Positions 8,787-17,347 of a stretch of 64,000 nucleotides of DNA are shown here, piece after piece. The notes beneath the pieces are model-generated. The model searched no databases. It was not told the DNA's origin and saw only the letters and a list, made by a program, of their open reading frames with translations. The stretch is taken from NCBI RefSeq assembly GCF_016862895.1, contig NZ_BONV01000014.1:124001-188000 (forward strand), given 5' to 3'. Position numbers and translations under genes: made by a program. Source of the stretch: Planotetraspora kaengkrachanensis (GTDB taxonomy: Bacteria; Actinomycetota; Actinomycetes; Streptosporangiales; Streptosporangiaceae). Numbering within the stretch: the first letter of the stretch is position 1; every line of letters begins with the position of its first letter.

Positions 8787-9851
8787 ATGCCCGAGCTCGG
8801 AGACATTCTCCGGGCGGCGGTGCCGGAGGTCGCGTCCGGTGCCGTCGCGATGATCGCCGTCGACGGACGGACGGTCGCCGAGGCGGCCGTGGGCGAAGCC
8901 GTGCGCTACACGGACGCCGCGGAGTCACCGGCTCGGGAGCGTCCGCCGGTCGCGCTCGACTCGATCTTCGACCTCGCCTCCATCACCAAGCTGTTCACCA
9001 CCGTCGTGCTGCTGTCGCTCGCCGATGAGGGCCGGCTGTCCCTCGACGAACCGGTGGCGGCCTGGTTGCCCGGCCACTACGGCGACCGGCCGGAGATCAC
9101 CCTGAGACATCTGCTCACCCACACGTCGGGCCTGCCGTCCGGGCGGCGAGTGGAGAAGGAGCCGCCAGAGAGCCGCTGGGACCTGATCCTGTCCACGCCG
9201 GCCTCCGGGCCCTCCGGCGCGCACGTCTACTCCGACGTCGGCATGATCACCGCGGGGCGGATCGCCGAGATCGCGGGAGGCGCTCCCCTCGACGTGCTCG
9301 TGCGGGAACGGATCACGGCGCCGCTCGGTCTCTCCGACACCGGGTACCGGCCCGACCCGGCGCTGCTGCCGAGGATCGTGGCGACCGAGCACAAACCCGA
9401 GCGCGCGGCGCGGGAACGTCCGGGAGAGCCCGCGGCGGCCTGCGTCAGAGGAGAAGTACACGACGAGACCGCCCACGCGCTCGGCGGCGTCGCGGGGCAC
9501 GCGGGGCTGTTCTCCACGGCCTCTGACGTGGCCCGCTTCAGCGAGGCGCTGCGCGGCGGCGGAGACGGGATCCTCTCCCACGAGGCGGCCGCCGAGATGA
9601 CGCGCGATCATAAGGTCGCCGGGTGTGCCTTCCGCCAGGGGCTCGGCGTGCGGATCGGCGATCCGGCCGTCGTCGGCCCGCTCGTGGACGCGTGGGGGCA
9701 CTCCGGCTTCACCGGCACTTCGGTCGCCGTGGACCCCGGCCGCGGGCTGACCGCCGTCCTGCTCACCAACAACGTCCATCCGCTGCGGGGACGGCCGGGC
9801 ATCCGGGAACTGCGCCACGCCGTCGCCGCCGAGGCCCTGCGGCTGGCCTGA
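8787..9851 (+). CDS. Serine hydrolase of the beta-lactamase (PF00144) family, AmiE-like
   Basis: A 354-residue class-C beta-lactamase-fold hydrolase without a signal peptide. The nucleophile motif is SITK (Ser65-Lys68), the Tyr motif is YSD (in HVYSDVG) and HSG precedes the last strand. Bacillus AmiE (YbbE), an N-acetylmuramoyl-L-alanine amidase acting on imported muropeptides, belongs to this family and shares the DLAS-TK and YSD style motifs. Position directly after murQ strengthens that reading. A carboxylesterase or DD-peptidase role cannot be excluded from sequence. Confidence 0.8.
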   Translation: MPELGDILRAAVPEVASGAVAMIAVDGRTVAEAAVGEAVRYTDAAESPARERPPVALDSIFDLASITKLFTTVVLLSLADEGRLSLDEPVAAWLPGHYGDRPEITLRHLLTHTSGLPSGRRVEKEPPESRWDLILSTPASGPSGAHVYSDVGMITAGRIAEIAGGAPLDVLVRERITAPLGLSDTGYRPDPALLPRIVATEHKPERAARERPGEPAAACVRGEVHDETAHALGGVAGHAGLFSTASDVARFSEALRGGGDGILSHEAAAEMTRDHKVAGCAFRQGLGVRIGDPAVVGPLVDAWGHSGFTGTSVAVDPGRGLTAVLLTNNVHPLRGRPGIRELRHAVAAEALRLA

Positions 9852-9874
9852 CCGCTTCGCTGCCGCCTCCGGGG

Positions 9875-10453
9875 TCAGGCCTCGTTCGCGGGCCGGTAGC
9901 GCAGGCCGTCCATCAGCAGGTCGAGCAGGCGGCCGGCCTGCTCACGCCGTCCGGGGTCACCGGTGATGAGACCGATGCCGCTGAGGCTCGCGAGCACGTC
10001 GTCCGGCCGGGCATCGGTCCGCAGGCTTCCGGCGGCGCCGCCCGCCTCGAGCAGCGTGCCGATTGTGCCGATCAGTTTGTCCCGGCTGTGCGCGTACGGA
10101 TTCCCGCCCGACGCCACGACCGCCCGCAGCGCGTCGGCCATGCCGCGCTTGGCCGCCCCGTAGTCGACGAAGCGGTCCATCCAAGCGCGCAAGGCCTGAT
10201 CGGGCGCCTTGGCATCGAGGAGTTCCGAGGCCGCGTCGCACAGTCTCGCGAGCTCGTTGCGGTAGGCCGCGTCGACGAGCGCCTCCCGGGTGGGGAAGTG
10301 GCGGTAGAGCGTGCCGATGCCCACGCCCGCCTCCTTCGCGATCGCCTCGAGCGTGACGTCCGGGCCGTTCTGGGAGAACGCGCGCACGGCGACCTCCAGC
10401 AGCCGGTCGCGGTTGCGCCGTGCGTCGGCGCGTAGCGGTCGGGCGGGTGGCAC
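9875..10453 (-). CDS. TetR-family transcriptional regulator
   Basis: A 192-residue TetR repressor. The N-terminal helix-turn-helix is clear (VTLEAIAKEAGVGIGTLYRHF near residues 33-53, given here as the recognition region); the C-terminal ligand domain resembles the TetR_C_33 type seen beside short-chain dehydrogenases. It is divergent from an SDR gene, and two identical palindromes lie between them, so autoregulation and control of the SDR are likely. The inducer is unknown. Confidence 0.92.
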   Translation of the reverse strand: MPPARPLRADARRNRDRLLEVAVRAFSQNGPDVTLEAIAKEAGVGIGTLYRHFPTREALVDAAYRNELARLCDAASELLDAKAPDQALRAWMDRFVDYGAAKRGMADALRAVVASGGNPYAHSRDKLIGTIGTLLEAGGAAGSLRTDARPDDVLASLSGIGLITGDPGRREQAGRLLDLLMDGLRYRPANEA

Positions 10454-10516
10454 GGCTGTCCTCCTCGTCGGCGTGTTCGCAGCTCATTGTCCCGGTCGAA
10501 GGCACAACTTGCTAAA

Positions 10517-10562
10517 CGGAGGTTCCTCCGATTAAAGTCGGTGCTTAGCGGAGGTTCCTCCG
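10517..10562. promoter_or_regulatory. Twin palindromic operator for the TetR/SDR pair
   Basis: Two identical 14-base palindromes, CGGAGGTTCCTCCG, at 10517-10530 and 10549-10562. Their starts are 32 bases apart, close to three helical turns, so repressor dimers would sit on the same face of the DNA. They lie between the divergent TetR and SDR genes, 67 bases from the SDR start. The symmetry and duplication are directly visible; binding by the adjacent TetR protein is inferred. Confidence 0.8.
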
Positions 10563-10629
10563 TTTTCAGCGTACCGGCAGGGCCCCCGGTCCGCATGTCC
10601 TGACAGGACCTGGCGAGACAGGAAAAAGC

Positions 10630-11574
10630 ATGACCGCGACAACACGCATCACCACGCCGTTCACCGCCGAGTCGACCGCGGCCGAGGTCGTCGCCGGCGT
10701 CGACCTCACCGGTCGCCGCGCCATCGTCACCGGCGCGGCCTCCGGCATCGGCATCGAGACCGCGCGGACGCTCGCCGGTGCGGGCGCGGACGTGACCCTG
10801 GCGGTCCGCGACCTCGCGGCGGGGGAGCGCACAGTCGGCGACATCGTCGCGACCACCGGAAACAAGCAGATCCGCGTGGCGCGGCTGGACCTCGCCGACC
10901 GGGCCTCCGTCGCGGAGTTCACCGCCGCGTGGGACGGCCCGCTGCACATCCTCGTGAACAACGCCGGAATTATGGCGTCGCCCGAGATGCGCACACCGGA
11001 GGGCTGGGAAATGCAGTTCGCCACCAACCATCTCGGCCACTTCGCGCTCACCACCGGGCTGCACCGGGCGCTCGCGGCGGCCGGTGGCGCTCGTGTCGTG
11101 GCGGTCAGCTCCAGCGCGCACCTGCGCTCGCCGGTCGTCTTCGAGGACATCCACTTCCGGGAGCGGGAGTACGAGCCGTGGTCGGCCTACGGGCAGTCCA
11201 AGACCGCCAACGTGCTGATGGCTGTCGAGGCGACCCGGCTGTGGGCGGACGACGGCATCACCGCCAACGCGTTGATGCCGGGCGGAATCCGGACCAACCT
11301 CCAGCGGTATGTCACCGCTGAGGATCTCGAGCGCCTGAGGGCCCAGAGCGGCGCGGCGGGAGTGTCATGGAAGACGCCCGAGCAGGGAGCCGCCACGTCC
11401 GTGCTTCTCGCGGCGTCGCCTCTACTCGAAGGCGTCGGCGGCCGCTACTTCGAGGACTGCAACGAGGCGGAGCCGAACCAGCCGGGCACCCGGCGGGGCG
11501 TCGCACCCTGGGCGCTCGACCCGGAGGCGGCGACGCTGCTCTGGCAGGTGTCCACCGAGGCGCTGGCCTCCTAG
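10630..11574 (+). CDS. Short-chain dehydrogenase/reductase
   Basis: A 314-residue SDR oxidoreductase of the retinol-dehydrogenase-like group. The nucleotide-binding motif is TGAASGIG, the structural motif is NNAGI, and the catalytic pair is YGQSK, preceded by Ser residues in AVSSSAHL. An N-terminal extension of about 25 residues precedes the Rossmann fold, common in this group. The substrate is unknown; transcription is probably controlled by the divergent TetR gene through the twin operator. An AGGAAAAAGC ribosome region precedes the ATG. Confidence 0.9.
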   Translation: MTATTRITTPFTAESTAAEVVAGVDLTGRRAIVTGAASGIGIETARTLAGAGADVTLAVRDLAAGERTVGDIVATTGNKQIRVARLDLADRASVAEFTAAWDGPLHILVNNAGIMASPEMRTPEGWEMQFATNHLGHFALTTGLHRALAAAGGARVVAVSSSAHLRSPVVFEDIHFREREYEPWSAYGQSKTANVLMAVEATRLWADDGITANALMPGGIRTNLQRYVTAEDLERLRAQSGAAGVSWKTPEQGAATSVLLAASPLLEGVGGRYFEDCNEAEPNQPGTRRGVAPWALDPEAATLLWQVSTEALAS

Positions 11575-11686
11575 GACGCCGGCTCTGCGGCGGCAAGTGT
11601 GGTTGCTCGGGTGGTCTGGTCGGACGCAGTTGCGCCGGTCGGGGAGGACGCCGGGTCTGCCGGTCTGGTCGGGCGGCGGGCGGGGG

Positions 11687-11723
11687 CGGGCGCTTGGGTC
11701 AGGGGTCGGGCGCTTGGGTCAGG
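11687..11723. repeat. Short direct repeat, 17 bases, two copies
   Basis: CGGGCGCTTGGGTCAGG occurs at 11687-11703 and again at 11707-11723, a 20-base period. The second copy includes the stop codon of the monooxygenase gene on the minus strand. It lies in the 144-base gap between the convergent SDR and monooxygenase genes, which otherwise shows only G-rich low-complexity sequence and no convincing terminator. Confidence 0.6.
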
Positions 11724-12873
11724 CGGCGTCGGGGGCGGCCAGCAGGCGATGGATCTGCTGGGCCGCCGTGCGGCCGGCGCGGTTCGCCCCCACCGTGCTG
11801 GCCGAGGGGCCGTAACCGACCAGATGGAGACGAGGTTCGGCGACCACGCGGGTGCCGTCCATTTTTATGCCGCCGCCCGGGCCCCGCAGCTTGAGCGGAG
11901 CGAGATGTCCGATGGCCGAGCGGAACCCGGTCGCCCAGATGATCACATCGGCCTCCGCCGTCCGGCCGTCATCCCACGTGACGCCGTCCGGGGTGATTCG
12001 GCTGAACATGGGGAGCCGGTTGAAGACCCCCTTGTCGATGGCGTCCCGTATCACCTTCGTGTAGGCGAGGCCGGTGGCGCTCACCACGCTCTGGGGCGGC
12101 AGGCCGGCCCGCACGCGTTCGTCCACCCGTGCGACGGCCGCCCGCCGGCGGTCCTCACCGTACGCGCCGTCATGGAAGACCAGCGGGCTCCGCGTCACCC
12201 AGATGGTCGTCTCGGCGACGTCCGCGACCTCGGAGAGCACATGTGTCGCTGAGGCGCCCCCACCGACGATGACGACCTTCGCTCCGGCGAACTCCCCGGG
12301 GCCCCGGTAGTCGGCGTAATGCAACTGCCTGCCCCGGAATTCGGCGGCCCCGGGGTAATAGGGCCAGTGGGGCCGGGTCCATGTGCCCGTCGCGTTGATC
12401 ACCGCGCGTGCGGCCCATGCCCGGGGTGCGGTGTCCGCCGATGCCGGCTCGGCGGTCACGAGCAGCCTGCCGCTCTCATGACGCGTCACCGAACGCACCT
12501 TCACAGGCCGGAGAACGGGCAGTCCCGTCTGCCTTTCGTAGTCGGCGAAGTATCCGGGCACCACGTCGGCGGCCAGAAGCGTCGGGTCGATCTCCGGAGT
12601 GCGGTGCACGCCGGGCAGGTCGAAGATGTCGTGGATCTTCTCCATGGTCAGCGTCGGCGAGCGGTGCCGCCAGGCGCCGCCCGGTCCCGGTTCGGCGTCC
12701 AGGACCACGAACCCGAGCCCGAAGCGGCGCACGAAGTACGCGCTCGACAGGCCGGCCTGACCCGCGCCGATGACGACGACGTCGACCTCCGTCGGCGCGT
12801 CGTCCGGTGGTGCGGGGTCCGTGAAGGGCATGGTCGCGGCCGATCCGGTGGCGCTGGTGCTCACGGCGGTCAT
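11719..12873 (-). CDS. Flavin-containing monooxygenase-like oxidoreductase (CzcO type)
   Basis: A 384-residue flavoprotein with two Rossmann motifs: FAD-binding [11 protein letters not shown] near residue 34 and NADPH-binding VIVGGGASA in the middle. Between them is [11 protein letters not shown], matching the FMO/Baeyer-Villiger fingerprint FxGxxxHxxx(Y/F), and near the end ATGFRSAIG. It would use NADPH and O2 to oxygenate a small molecule; the substrate cannot be told. I prefer the ATG at 12873 over an in-frame TTG six bases upstream. No strong ribosome site is seen. Confidence 0.85.
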   Translation of the reverse strand: MTAVSTSATGSAATMPFTDPAPPDDAPTEVDVVVIGAGQAGLSSAYFVRRFGLGFVVLDAEPGPGGAWRHRSPTLTMEKIHDIFDLPGVHRTPEIDPTLLAADVVPGYFADYERQTGLPVLRPVKVRSVTRHESGRLLVTAEPASADTAPRAWAARAVINATGTWTRPHWPYYPGAAEFRGRQLHYADYRGPGEFAGAKVVIVGGGASATHVLSEVADVAETTIWVTRSPLVFHDGAYGEDRRRAAVARVDERVRAGLPPQSVVSATGLAYTKVIRDAIDKGVFNRLPMFSRITPDGVTWDDGRTAEADVIIWATGFRSAIGHLAPLKLRGPGGGIKMDGTRVVAEPRLHLVGYGPSASTVGANRAGRTAAQQIHRLLAAPDAA

Positions 12874-12887
12874 CAACAACGTGCCGG

Positions 12888-12990
12888 GTGTCCGGCTTCC
12901 CTCGGGCGGGTTTCCGTCGGGCCGGGTTTCCGTCGGGCGGGTTTCCGTCGGGCCGGCTTCCTCAGGCCCGCTTTCCGCGGGCCGGCTCAG
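12888..12990. repeat. Imperfect 15-16 base tandem repeat
   Basis: About five to six imperfect copies of a unit close to TTTCCGTCGGGCCGGG follow each other between the divergent monooxygenase and thiamine-binding genes. The three central copies differ by one inserted base; the outer ones are more diverged. The repeat sits directly upstream of the monooxygenase start, so it falls in the promoter or leader on that side. No coding frame there looks real. Confidence 0.7.
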
Positions 12991-13073
12991 GCGGGGGCTC
13001 TGTCGGTGGTGGGGGATACGCTCGCGGGGTGCCGAGGCCGGACGGACCGGTGTCGCAACTGCGAGGGGGAGCC

Positions 13074-13376
13074 ATGTCGGTGCTGGTGGCGTTCAGCGTC
13101 ACGCCGATCGGAACGGGGGAGGACGTCGGGGAACTGGTGGCGGAGGCGGTCCGCGTCGTCCGCGAGTCCGGCCTGCCGAACCGTACGGACGCCATGTTCA
13201 CCACGGTCGAGGGCGAGACCTGGGAGGAGGTCCTGGCGGTCGTCACGGCCGCCGTCGCCGCCGTCGAGGCACGGGCTTCCCGGGTGAGCGTCGTCCTCAA
13301 GGCGGACTCGCGTTCCGGCGACGGCCGGATCGACGCCAAGGTGGCCGCCGTCGAACGGCACCTGGCGCAGCCGTGA
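13074..13376 (+). CDS. Thiamine-binding MTH1187/YqgV-family protein
   Basis: A 100-residue protein of the MTH1187 family, small ferredoxin-like-fold proteins several of which bind thiamine. It starts [18 protein letters not shown] and carries the family's [12 protein letters not shown] segment. A GAGGGGGA ribosome site lies just upstream of the ATG. The next gene overlaps its stop by four bases, implying coupling. Role is probably thiamine sequestration or delivery; that is family knowledge, not evident from residues here. Confidence 0.87.
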   Translation: MSVLVAFSVTPIGTGEDVGELVAEAVRVVRESGLPNRTDAMFTTVEGETWEEVLAVVTAAVAAVEARASRVSVVLKADSRSGDGRIDAKVAAVERHLAQP

Positions 13377-13723
13377 TAACCGCGGCTGAGATCCGCGCGC
13401 TGGCCACGGCACTGCCGCGCACCGAGGAGAAGCTGGTCAGAGACCGGATCACGTTCCGCGTCGGCCGTCTCGTCTACGTGACGATCTCCGCCGACGAGAC
13501 GTCGATGGGCTTCGCCTTCCCGAAGGAGGAGCGGGCCGCCCTCATCGCGGCGGAGCCGGACAAGTTCCACATGCCCCGCCCGTCGGACGAGCGCTACAAC
13601 TGGGTCCGCGCCTGGCTCGCAGCCCTCGATCACGCCGAGATGGAGGAGTTGGTCGTCGACGCGTGGCGCATGGTCGTCCCGAAGCGTGTCGCCGCCGCGT
13701 ACCTCGAAGAAAGGCCGCACTGA
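13373..13723 (+). CDS. MmcQ/YjbR-family protein
   Basis: A 116-residue protein of the YjbR/MmcQ double-wing DNA-binding-like family. It shows the early Glu-rich segment [10 protein letters not shown], the strand [11 protein letters not shown] and the C-terminal [12 protein letters not shown] that fits the usual ending of these proteins. The GTG start overlaps the upstream stop (GTGA). Biochemical function is not established for the family. Confidence 0.83.
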   Translation: MITAAEIRALATALPRTEEKLVRDRITFRVGRLVYVTISADETSMGFAFPKEERAALIAAEPDKFHMPRPSDERYNWVRAWLAALDHAEMEELVVDAWRMVVPKRVAAAYLEERPH

Positions 13724-13754
13724 GCGATACGCGAGGGTCCGGTTCGCGGGGAGA

Positions 13755-14480
13755 TCAGGTCGCAGAGGCTGAACGCAGTGCCTCCCGGGACAGCCGGTCG
13801 GCGGCTCTCGTCGTCTCCGGGAGGCGATAGCGGGGAGCGAGCTTCAGGACGTTGTGGCAGGCCGTGTCCAGGTCGACCGCGTGGCCGACCGAGACGAAGA
13901 CCGGCTTGACGCCGTCCTGGGTCCGGAGCACGCGCCCGACGACGTCTCCTTCGAGACGCAGTTCGCTCCAGGCGCCTCGTTCGCGCGCCGGATCGTCGTA
14001 GGCCCCCACGAACGCCGTCTTCGCGACGCCGATGGTGGGCAGACCGGTGAGCACGCCCAGATGGCAGGCCAGCCCGAACCGCCGTGGGTGGGCGATGCCG
14101 TACCCGTCGCAGACGATCAGGTCCGGCGTGACGGAGAGCCGCTCGAGTGCCTGGATGACGCTGGGCAGCTCCCGAAACGCCAGCAGGCCCGGCACGTAGC
14201 CGAAGGCGACTTTGCCGGGGACGGAGACCTGGTCCAGGACTTGGAGCGTGGTCCCGTCGAGGACTACCACGGCGGCAGCGAGACGATCGTCCGCGTAGGC
14301 GACGTCGACGCCCGCGACCTTCGCCGGACGGCGTTCGCCCGGCCCGACGAGGTCGAGCCGCGAGCGGAGCTCCTCCTGGATCGCCTCGGCCTCGGCGACG
14401 GTCGCCGGCATGGTCATCGGCAGGCGCATCCTCACATGCCGGGACGATAGCCCGTGATTATCGCCTGTGTCGGCAGGCAT
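13755..14480 (-). CDS. nfi: Endonuclease V (deoxyinosine 3'-endonuclease)
   Basis: DNA-repair nuclease cutting near deoxyinosine. Acidic metal ligands are recognisable as Asp59 in GVDVAY, Glu104 in FRELPS and Asp125 in VCDGYG; the wedge-type segment with YVPGLLAFRE and the HPRRFGLACHLG motif also match. Length 241 residues. The first 17 residues are not typical of the family, so translation may begin at the ATG at 14429. It stands alone, convergent with the YjbR gene after a 31-base gap. Confidence 0.93.
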   Translation of the reverse strand: MPADTGDNHGLSSRHVRMRLPMTMPATVAEAEAIQEELRSRLDLVGPGERRPAKVAGVDVAYADDRLAAAVVVLDGTTLQVLDQVSVPGKVAFGYVPGLLAFRELPSVIQALERLSVTPDLIVCDGYGIAHPRRFGLACHLGVLTGLPTIGVAKTAFVGAYDDPARERGAWSELRLEGDVVGRVLRTQDGVKPVFVSVGHAVDLDTACHNVLKLAPRYRLPETTRAADRLSREALRSASAT

Positions 14481-14624
14481 GAGGCGGCCGGTCGTGCGCG
14501 GGCCAGCGCTCGCCAGGACGTTGAGTTTTATTTGCCGGTCTCGCGCGGATCCGAATTGTGGACATATCTGATTCGCGTTTTATTCTCGCGCGGCTTTGTC
14601 GGTGGGGGTTGTTAGTTTCACGGA

Positions 14625-16583
14625 GTGCTTGTCGAGCGGCAGATGATTCCGGAGGGCCTGGCCGAGATGGCGCCCGGTCCGGAGCTCGCCGCTGCGCTGG
14701 CCGAGCTGGACCTCGCCCGGTTGAGCGGGTACGACGCGGTGGTCGTCATGCAGGCCTACGGTCGGTTGGAAGCGCATGTTCAGGCCAGGAAAGCCACAGT
14801 GATGGCCGAGGTCGGGCTGTATGTTCCCGCGCCGGGCGACATGACGAAAATGGCGGTCCCGGACAAATACTCCGCCGACGAAATACGCGCCGCTTTGACG
14901 TTGACGCGGCGGGCCGCCGAACGGGAATACGCCTTCGCCCATGCCCTCGCCGCCCGGTTGCCCGCCGTCCGTGACGCTCTGAATGCCGGGCAGATCGACA
15001 AGCCCCGCGCGCTGGTGTTCTGTGACTGGCTCGAGGACGTCCCGGCCGATCTCGCCCGTGCCGTGGCCGACCATCTGCTGCCCGCCGCCGGGCGGCACAC
15101 CACCAGCGAGCTCAAAGACAAGATCAAGCGCCTTCTGCTGGCGGCCGACCCGAGCTGGGCCCGCCGTCGCTACGAACGCGCTCTGCAGCGCCGCCGGGTC
15201 GAAGGCACGCTCCTGCCGGACGGCACCGCAGGCATCACCGGCCACCAACTGCCGCTCGACCAGGCCGCCGCGGCGATCACCCGCGTCGACGCCATCGCTC
15301 AGCAGGCCAAACGTGCCGGCCTGCACATCCCGATCGACCACATCCGCACCGACATCTTCCTCGGCCTGCTCGACGGGACCTTCACCGGGCTCGACGACGC
15401 ACAGATCGCCGCAGCCCTCCTCCAGATCGGTCGTCCCCGCCCCGAAGAAGACGACTACGACGATCAACTCGTCGACAACCCTCAGGACGGGCCCGGCGAA
15501 GGACCCGGAGACGGACCTGACACGGGGGCGGGCGGAGGCCCGGGTGGAGGGCCGGCCGGCGGGCCCGGCGATGGGCCGAACGGCAAGTCGGGCGGCGGAT
15601 CCGATGACCGACCGTCACCCTCGTCTGGTTCCGTGCCGGAGCCCGCATCGGAGCCCGCGTGGGCGCCGCCGGAAGGGCTGAAAGCGGGATTCGCCGCAGG
15701 CGAGATACGAGTTCAGGTATCGACCCTGATGCACCTGGACGACCTTCCCGCCGAACTCGCCGGATGGGGACCCCTCCACGCCCACTTGGCCCGCCGTATG
15801 GCCAAAGCCCAGATCAACAGCCAATGGCGCTACGCCGTCTGCGACGATGACGGGCGACTCCTCCACGCGGGAATCACCCGCCACCGACCCCGCGGCTGGC
15901 CCCGCCGTCCGGCCCGCGACTACAGGCCGCTGGCAGAGCCAGGACCGACCCGAGGCGCGGAGACAAAGCGGAGGCGAGTTTCGGCGCGCAGCCGAGGCAT
16001 CGTCGAACTGCAGATCCCGCGCGCCCTGCTCCGCCTATGGCAGGCCGACCTTGCGTCCCTTGGCGGCTGGGCACCCCTCATCGCCGACATCATCGGCCAA
16101 GTCGACCAGGCGGAACAGTGCCCCGAGAGGTCCGACGCCGGCGATCGGCGCCGCTTCGCCGCCACGCGGCTACGCCGATGGATCCAGATCCGCGACCGCG
16201 TGTGCTGTCACCCCGGCTGCCGCGCACCCGCCACCCGCACCGAACTCGACCACACCCAGGCGTATGGCGACGGCGGAACCACCACCCATACCAACCTCGC
16301 CGCCACCTGCACCCACGACCACGACCTCCGCGATCACGGGTGGCAACTCACGCAGACCGCACCCGGTCACCTGACCTGGATCAGCAGGACCGGGCACCAC
16401 TACCCCATCCATCCTCCGCCCGTCATCGAACCCCTGCCCGAACCCAATCCCCAGACCACCGACCACGATCCGGCGGAAACCGATCCCCTACCTCCCCCGT
16501 GGGAGGCGGCTCCCATCTGGGCCGAATCAATCCCCTCCCGGCAACCGCCGACGAACCCGTCACAGGGCGAGACCTCCCACTGA
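14625..16583 (+). CDS. DUF222 and HNH-endonuclease domain protein (13E12-like)
   Basis: A 652-residue protein of the family widespread in actinobacteria as 13E12-type repeats. The DUF222 helical region covers roughly residues 20-280, then comes a Gly/Pro/Asp-rich linker at about 286-330, and an HNH nuclease module near 520-575 with CCHPGCRAPATRTELDH and a downstream His-Asp-His cluster. The usual CxxH of the final helix is replaced by CTHDHDLRDHG. The GTG at 14625 is the chosen start. It may be a selfish or defence-related nuclease; no phage or transposon genes flank it. A hairpin terminator follows. Confidence 0.82.
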   Translation: MLVERQMIPEGLAEMAPGPELAAALAELDLARLSGYDAVVVMQAYGRLEAHVQARKATVMAEVGLYVPAPGDMTKMAVPDKYSADEIRAALTLTRRAAEREYAFAHALAARLPAVRDALNAGQIDKPRALVFCDWLEDVPADLARAVADHLLPAAGRHTTSELKDKIKRLLLAADPSWARRRYERALQRRRVEGTLLPDGTAGITGHQLPLDQAAAAITRVDAIAQQAKRAGLHIPIDHIRTDIFLGLLDGTFTGLDDAQIAAALLQIGRPRPEEDDYDDQLVDNPQDGPGEGPGDGPDTGAGGGPGGGPAGGPGDGPNGKSGGGSDDRPSPSSGSVPEPASEPAWAPPEGLKAGFAAGEIRVQVSTLMHLDDLPAELAGWGPLHAHLARRMAKAQINSQWRYAVCDDDGRLLHAGITRHRPRGWPRRPARDYRPLAEPGPTRGAETKRRRVSARSRGIVELQIPRALLRLWQADLASLGGWAPLIADIIGQVDQAEQCPERSDAGDRRRFAATRLRRWIQIRDRVCCHPGCRAPATRTELDHTQAYGDGGTTTHTNLAATCTHDHDLRDHGWQLTQTAPGHLTWISRTGHHYPIHPPPVIEPLPEPNPQTTDHDPAETDPLPPPWEAAPIWAESIPSRQPPTNPSQGETSH

Positions 16584-16598
16584 GCCGGACAACGACCT

Positions 16599-16629
16599 CC
16601 CGCCCTTCTGAACCCGACGGAAGGGCGGG
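16599..16629 (+). terminator. Hairpin terminator after the DUF222-HNH gene
   Basis: Perfect 10-base stem CCCGCCCTTC / GAAGGGCGGG with an 11-base loop, 15 bases after the stop codon and between two convergent genes. There is no U tract, as is common in GC-rich actinobacteria; it could work in both directions. Confidence 0.7.
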
Positions 16630-16675
16630 CGATCCGCCATGCCCACGGTGTGCCGGACCGCTCCGAGGACCGCAA

Positions 16676-17347
16676 TCACGCAGTGCGGTGGCGCTCCGGG
16701 ACGGCCCGGGGGAGTGCGATGGCGGTGGCGAGCAGGCCGACGGCGACGATCCATCTGCCCGTCAGCCGGTCGGTCCCCATCCGGGGATCGGAGATCAGCA
16801 TTGTCGCGGTGAAGTCTCCCGCAGGGTCGATATCAACCGAGGCCTCGGTGAAGTCGAGCCATCGTCCGGTGAGGGGAAACCAGGCCTTGTAAACCGACTC
16901 CTTGGCACTGAACAGGATCCTGTCCCAGCGCACCCGTGGATTCTCGTCCCGTAGCCGTCCGAGTGCGGCGATCTCCTCTGGTGAGGCGACGGTCGCGAGC
17001 ACCCCGTCGGGCAGGGGCCCGTCCGGTTCGGCGTCGATGCCGATCGTGATTCCGGACGCCGAGGTCGCGACGGCGGCGGCGCGATAGCCGGAACAGTGCG
17101 TGATGCTCCCGATTGTGCCGGACGGCCACTGCGGCGCACCCCTGTCGCCGCGGAGGATCGGCCCCGGTGGCACCCCCAAGCGGGCGAGCGCCGTCCTGGC
17201 GCAGTGCCGTCCGGTGACGAACTCGCGCCGGCGCTTCTCCACGGCGCGGGCGATCAGCGGTTCCTCCTCGGGGAACAGCGTGTCCTCGGGCACGTCGTCG
17301 AACGTCTCGGCCACGGTCACCCACGGAGGAAGGATGTCTCCGATCAT
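16676..17347 (-). CDS. 4'-phosphopantetheinyl transferase (Sfp type)
   Basis: Transfers phosphopantetheine from CoA to carrier proteins of PKS, NRPS or similar systems. The 223-residue protein has GIDAEPDGPLPDGV (Mg-binding Asp/Glu) and FSAKESVYKAWFPL, the two family signatures, plus RRREFVTGRHCAR near the N-terminus. The ATG overlaps the stop of the metallophosphoesterase gene (ATGA), so the two are co-translated. No carrier-protein synthase is in the window, so it probably serves clusters elsewhere. Confidence 0.92.
   Translation of the reverse strand: MIGDILPPWVTVAETFDDVPEDTLFPEEEPLIARAVEKRRREFVTGRHCARTALARLGVPPGPILRGDRGAPQWPSGTIGSITHCSGYRAAAVATSASGITIGIDAEPDGPLPDGVLATVASPEEIAALGRLRDENPRVRWDRILFSAKESVYKAWFPLTGRWLDFTEASVDIDPAGDFTATMLISDPRMGTDRLTGRWIVAVGLLATAIALPRAVPERHRTA

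Noticed and set aside
14625-16583. Prophage or insertion element around the DUF222-HNH gene
   Set aside because: No integrase, transposase, terminal repeats or target-site duplication seen at either side.
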